From Streptococcus suis (GTDB lineage: Bacteria; Bacillota; Bacilli; Lactobacillales; Streptococcaceae), in the NCBI RefSeq assembly GCF_002960625.1, contig NZ_POJH01000031.1, positions 62,001 to 126,000 on the forward strand: DNA of 64,000 nucleotides, in the 5' to 3' direction. Numbering within the stretch: position 1 is the first letter of the stretch; the number at the start of each line of letters is the position of its first letter. The notes beneath the pieces are model-generated. The model was not told the origin of the DNA and made no database searches. It saw only the letters and a program-made list of their open reading frames with translations. This document shows, one piece after another, positions 61,789 through 64,000 of this stretch. Position numbers and translations under genes: made by a program.

Positions 61789-62730
61789 TTAGTTCTGACC
61801 TCCTTTTGGAAGGGCTACCTGATGAGTTGCTGAGAAGGTTTGTAAATCGTAAACTCGACCATTTTCATCATAGTATTGACCTTGTTTTTCTTGATACTCT
61901 TTTTCAGCAACCAAGCGTTTTTCCTTGTTTTTCAAACGATTAACTGGATCAATCGATGGAATAGCTGACAAAAGACGTTTGGTATAGATATGCTGTGGAT
62001 TGTTATAGATGTCCTGCTTGTTACCCGTTTCTACGAAGCGACCACGGTACATGATAAACAATTCGTCACACATATGTTGCACAACACCAAGATCATGAGA
62101 AATAAAGAGGTAGCTGAGTTTAAACTCATCTTGGATACGTTTCATATAGTTCAAAACCTGAGCTTGAACAGACAAGTCCAAGGCAGAAACAGGCTCATCG
62201 GCAATAATGAGACGCGGATTACTTGCTAGGGCACGGGCAACGCCGATACGTTGACGCTGACCACCTGAAAATTCATGTGGATACTTGATCAAGGCTTCTT
62301 CGTTCAGACCGATGGTATCCAAAAGTTGAAGGACTTTTTTCTTCTCCTCATCTGGAGAAAGACGGTCAAAGTTACGAATAGGCTCAGCAATAATGTCTAA
62401 AATACGTTTTTTAGGGTTGAAACTAGAAAGCGAATCTTGGAAAATCATTTGGACATCACGATTAAAGTTACCTTTTTTACTGCGTGATTTGTTGGTCACA
62501 TCCTGACCCTCATAGATGATTTGACCAGATGTAGCCCGCTCCAAACCAATAATTGCCTTACCAATTGTTGACTTACCAGAACCTGACTCGCCTACCAAAC
62601 CATAGGTTTTTCCCTCTTCAAACTCGAGATTGACACCATCCACGGCATAAACATGGTCTGTGACACGGTTAAAGAAGCCACTTCGAATTGGATAATGGAC
62701 TTTTAAATCTTTTACTTCAATAAATCCCAC
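61789..62730 (-). CDS. oppF: Oligopeptide ABC transporter ATP-binding protein OppF
   Basis: ATPase, 313 aa. Walker A GESGSGKST near 50-58, Q-loop MIFQDSLSSFNPKKRILD, signature FSGGQRQRIGVARAL, Walker B LIIADEPVSALD, then the C-terminal extension typical of OppF. Works as a heterodimer with OppD. The stop of oppD and start here are 3 bp apart. Confidence 0.93.
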   Translation of the reverse strand: MGFIEVKDLKVHYPIRSGFFNRVTDHVYAVDGVNLEFEEGKTYGLVGESGSGKSTIGKAIIGLERATSGQIIYEGQDVTNKSRSKKGNFNRDVQMIFQDSLSSFNPKKRILDIIAEPIRNFDRLSPDEEKKKVLQLLDTIGLNEEALIKYPHEFSGGQRQRIGVARALASNPRLIIADEPVSALDLSVQAQVLNYMKRIQDEFKLSYLFISHDLGVVQHMCDELFIMYRGRFVETGNKQDIYNNPQHIYTKRLLSAIPSIDPVNRLKNKEKRLVAEKEYQEKQGQYYDENGRVYDLQTFSATHQVALPKGGQN

Positions 62731-62733
62731 TAT

Positions 62734-63732
62734 TTAGGCCTCCTCTTCAAAATAGAATGTTTCGTGACAAGTACAACGCACAAAGTGGTTTGGTCCTACT
62801 TCATGCATACCTGGATTTTCCTCGTGAGCACTTGCTTCAATCCAAGGAATACGTGGTGCAAAACGGCAACCTTGACGCAACATTTTGGTAATCGGTGGTA
62901 CGATACCTTCGATAACGTGAAGATCCCCACCTTCGCCACCTGATTGCGGATTTGACTTCAAGAGCGAACGTGTATATGGATGTTTTGGATTGGTAAAGAG
63001 TTCCTCAACAGGAGCCACCTCAACAAACTGACCACCATACATAACGGCTACACGATCAGCCGTTTCTGCCACTACACCCAAGTCGTGGGTAATCAAAATA
63101 ATACCAGAACCTGTTTCTGCTTGAATGTCGTTCAAAAGATCCAAGATTTGGGCCTGGATGGTCACATCCAAGGCTGTCGTTGGTTCATCTGCAATAATAA
63201 TCGGAGGTTTACATGATAGAGCCATGGCAATAATGATACGCTGACGCATACCACCTGACAATTCATGTGGATACTGTTTAAAAGTCCGCTTAGGATTTGG
63301 AATACCAACTTGGGCAAGGAGTTCCAATACACGCTCTGTACGAGCCGCTGTATCCAAATCAGTATGATAGAGGAGTGCCTCATCAATCTGCGCACCGATG
63401 GTCATCAAGGGATTCAAAGAAGCCAAGGGATCTTGGAAAATCATCCCAATATCATTTCCGCGTACTGTATTGTACTTAGCTTCATCCATCCCGATCAACT
63501 CCATGTCGTTGTACTGGATACTTCCTGTTATTTTTGTGTTTAATGGATTGTGCAAGCCCATAATGGTCGTTGCCAAAGTAGATTTACCACATCCTGATTC
63601 TCCAACGATTGCAAGAATCTCATTCTTCTGCAATGAAATATCAACGCCATCAACAGCATCAAAATAATCATCAGCAATACGGAATCCGACGTGTAAATCT
63701 TTAATATCTAAAAGCGGTTTTTCAGTAGCCAC
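62734..63732 (-). CDS. oppD: Oligopeptide ABC transporter ATP-binding protein OppD
   Basis: ATPase, 332 aa. Walker A GESGCGKST near 44-52, Q-loop MIFQDPLASLNPLMT, signature LSGGMRQRIIIAMAL, Walker B IIADEPTTALD, and the C-terminal region ending HFVRCTCHETFYFEEEA. The start is GTG with AAGGAGG before it. First gene of the operon; a CodY box overlaps its promoter. Uptake of peptides supplies nitrogen and, in streptococci, pheromone peptides. Confidence 0.93.
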   Translation of the reverse strand: MATEKPLLDIKDLHVGFRIADDYFDAVDGVDISLQKNEILAIVGESGCGKSTLATTIMGLHNPLNTKITGSIQYNDMELIGMDEAKYNTVRGNDIGMIFQDPLASLNPLMTIGAQIDEALLYHTDLDTAARTERVLELLAQVGIPNPKRTFKQYPHELSGGMRQRIIIAMALSCKPPIIIADEPTTALDVTIQAQILDLLNDIQAETGSGIILITHDLGVVAETADRVAVMYGGQFVEVAPVEELFTNPKHPYTRSLLKSNPQSGGEGGDLHVIEGIVPPITKMLRQGCRFAPRIPWIEASAHEENPGMHEVGPNHFVRCTCHETFYFEEEA

Positions 63733-63864
63733 GCTTCGTCCTCCTTTGTCTATCGGCTAATCAAGCTCAATCATTTCGAACTCTATAATATCAACATCAT
63801 CCAGTCTTTGATTAACCAATTCATATATTAAAAAGCAAATCACTCTTTTTTGTGTACTGGTTCT

Positions 63865-63893
63865 ACTATACCATAATTATCTGAAAATTCCAA
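63865..63893 (-). promoter_or_regulatory. oppD promoter with CodY box
   Basis: On the minus strand TTGGAA (63888-63893), 17-bp spacer and an extended -10 TGGTATAGT (63865-63870). AATTTTCAGATAATT (63875-63889) fills the spacer and differs from the CodY consensus at one base. The leader to oppD is about 125 nt and has no obvious further structure. Confidence 0.75.
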
Positions 63894-63909
63894 TAGCCAT
63901 CTGAAAAAA

Positions 63910-63975
63910 GGGAGTGGGAAAGAACTCGACTAGTATAAAAAGAGTTCGTCTTCCCACCCCCGCACAATTGATTAG
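63910..63975. repeat. Streptococcal intergenic repeat at the window edge
   Basis: GTGGGAA and TTCCCAC, with GAACTC/GAGTTC inside, form an imperfect hairpin, followed by CCCCCGCACAATTGATTAG. This matches a repeat widely seen downstream of streptococcal genes (consensus GGGAGTGGGA...TCCCACCCCCGCA). It continues beyond the window. It may serve as a terminator for the next gene. Confidence 0.65.
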
Positions 63976-64000
63976 AGCAGATTTGGAGCGTGAAACACGA

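Overview
This 64 kb window is an ordinary stretch of core chromosome from a low-GC Gram-positive coccus. The genus is Streptococcus. The FabM/FabT/FabK-type fatty-acid cluster, the SecA, ScrR and CcrZ/PptAB gene orders and the families of short intergenic repeats together suggest Streptococcus suis; genus is confident, species is an inference. No tRNA, rRNA, CRISPR array, prophage or complete insertion sequence was found.

Layout. 1-11.9 kb (all minus strand): a membrane CPBP protease, then the complete type II fatty-acid synthesis locus, transcribed fabM / fabT-fabH-acpP-fabK-fabD-fabG-fabF-accB-fabZ-accC-accD-accA, with FabT-type operators before fabM, fabT and fabK. 12-18.3 kb: a HAD phosphatase, aspartokinase lysC (plus), alr-acpS and secA. 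18.4-24 kb: a sucrose regulon, scrK and scrA diverging from scrB-scrR with operators between. 24-34.5 kb: nusB-asp23-efp, pepP, a Ser-rich lipoprotein, a 57-aa ribbon-helix-helix protein, uvrA, corA, a DUF1129 membrane protein and rpsF-ssb-rpsR. 34.5-42.4 kb: lipoate ligase lplA, a VOC protein and the pyruvate (or acetoin) dehydrogenase genes pdhA-pdhB-pdhC-lpdA, separated by unusually structured spacers. 42.6-45.3 kb: a TRIC-type channel and two lipoproteins. 45.6-51.2 kb: the nusA operon (rimP-nusA-ylxR-ylxQ-infB-rbfA). 51.4-57.7 kb: trmB-ccrZ, pptB-pptA, hit and tsaE-GNAT-LCP. 57.8-63.7 kb: asp23-fakA and an oppDFBC peptide transporter.

How it fits together. The fab locus makes acyl-ACP, AcpS (15.4 kb) arms its carrier protein, and FakA (58-59 kb) feeds in exogenous fatty acids, which FabT senses as acyl-ACP. 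LplA lies directly downstream of the pdh genes, whose E2 and E3 subunits both carry lipoyl domains. Peptide uptake appears CodY-controlled, and sucrose use is controlled by ScrR and probably CcpA.

The most unusual content is between genes. A family of long stem-loops shares an AGAT/CCTA internal loop while its helices covary. It occupies every spacer of the pdh genes and the uvrA leader, and in three cases (uvrA, pdhC, lpdA) the hairpin lies between a purine-rich Shine-Dalgarno-like site and the start codon. Downstream of rpsR is a 50-bp-period array of six terminator-like hairpins. There are also MITE-like and RUP-like repeats, a probable leaderless tsaE mRNA, a histidine-phosphatase pseudogene and a PdhC with two tandem subunit-binding domains. 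All positions come from reading the sequence; no database search or folding program was run.
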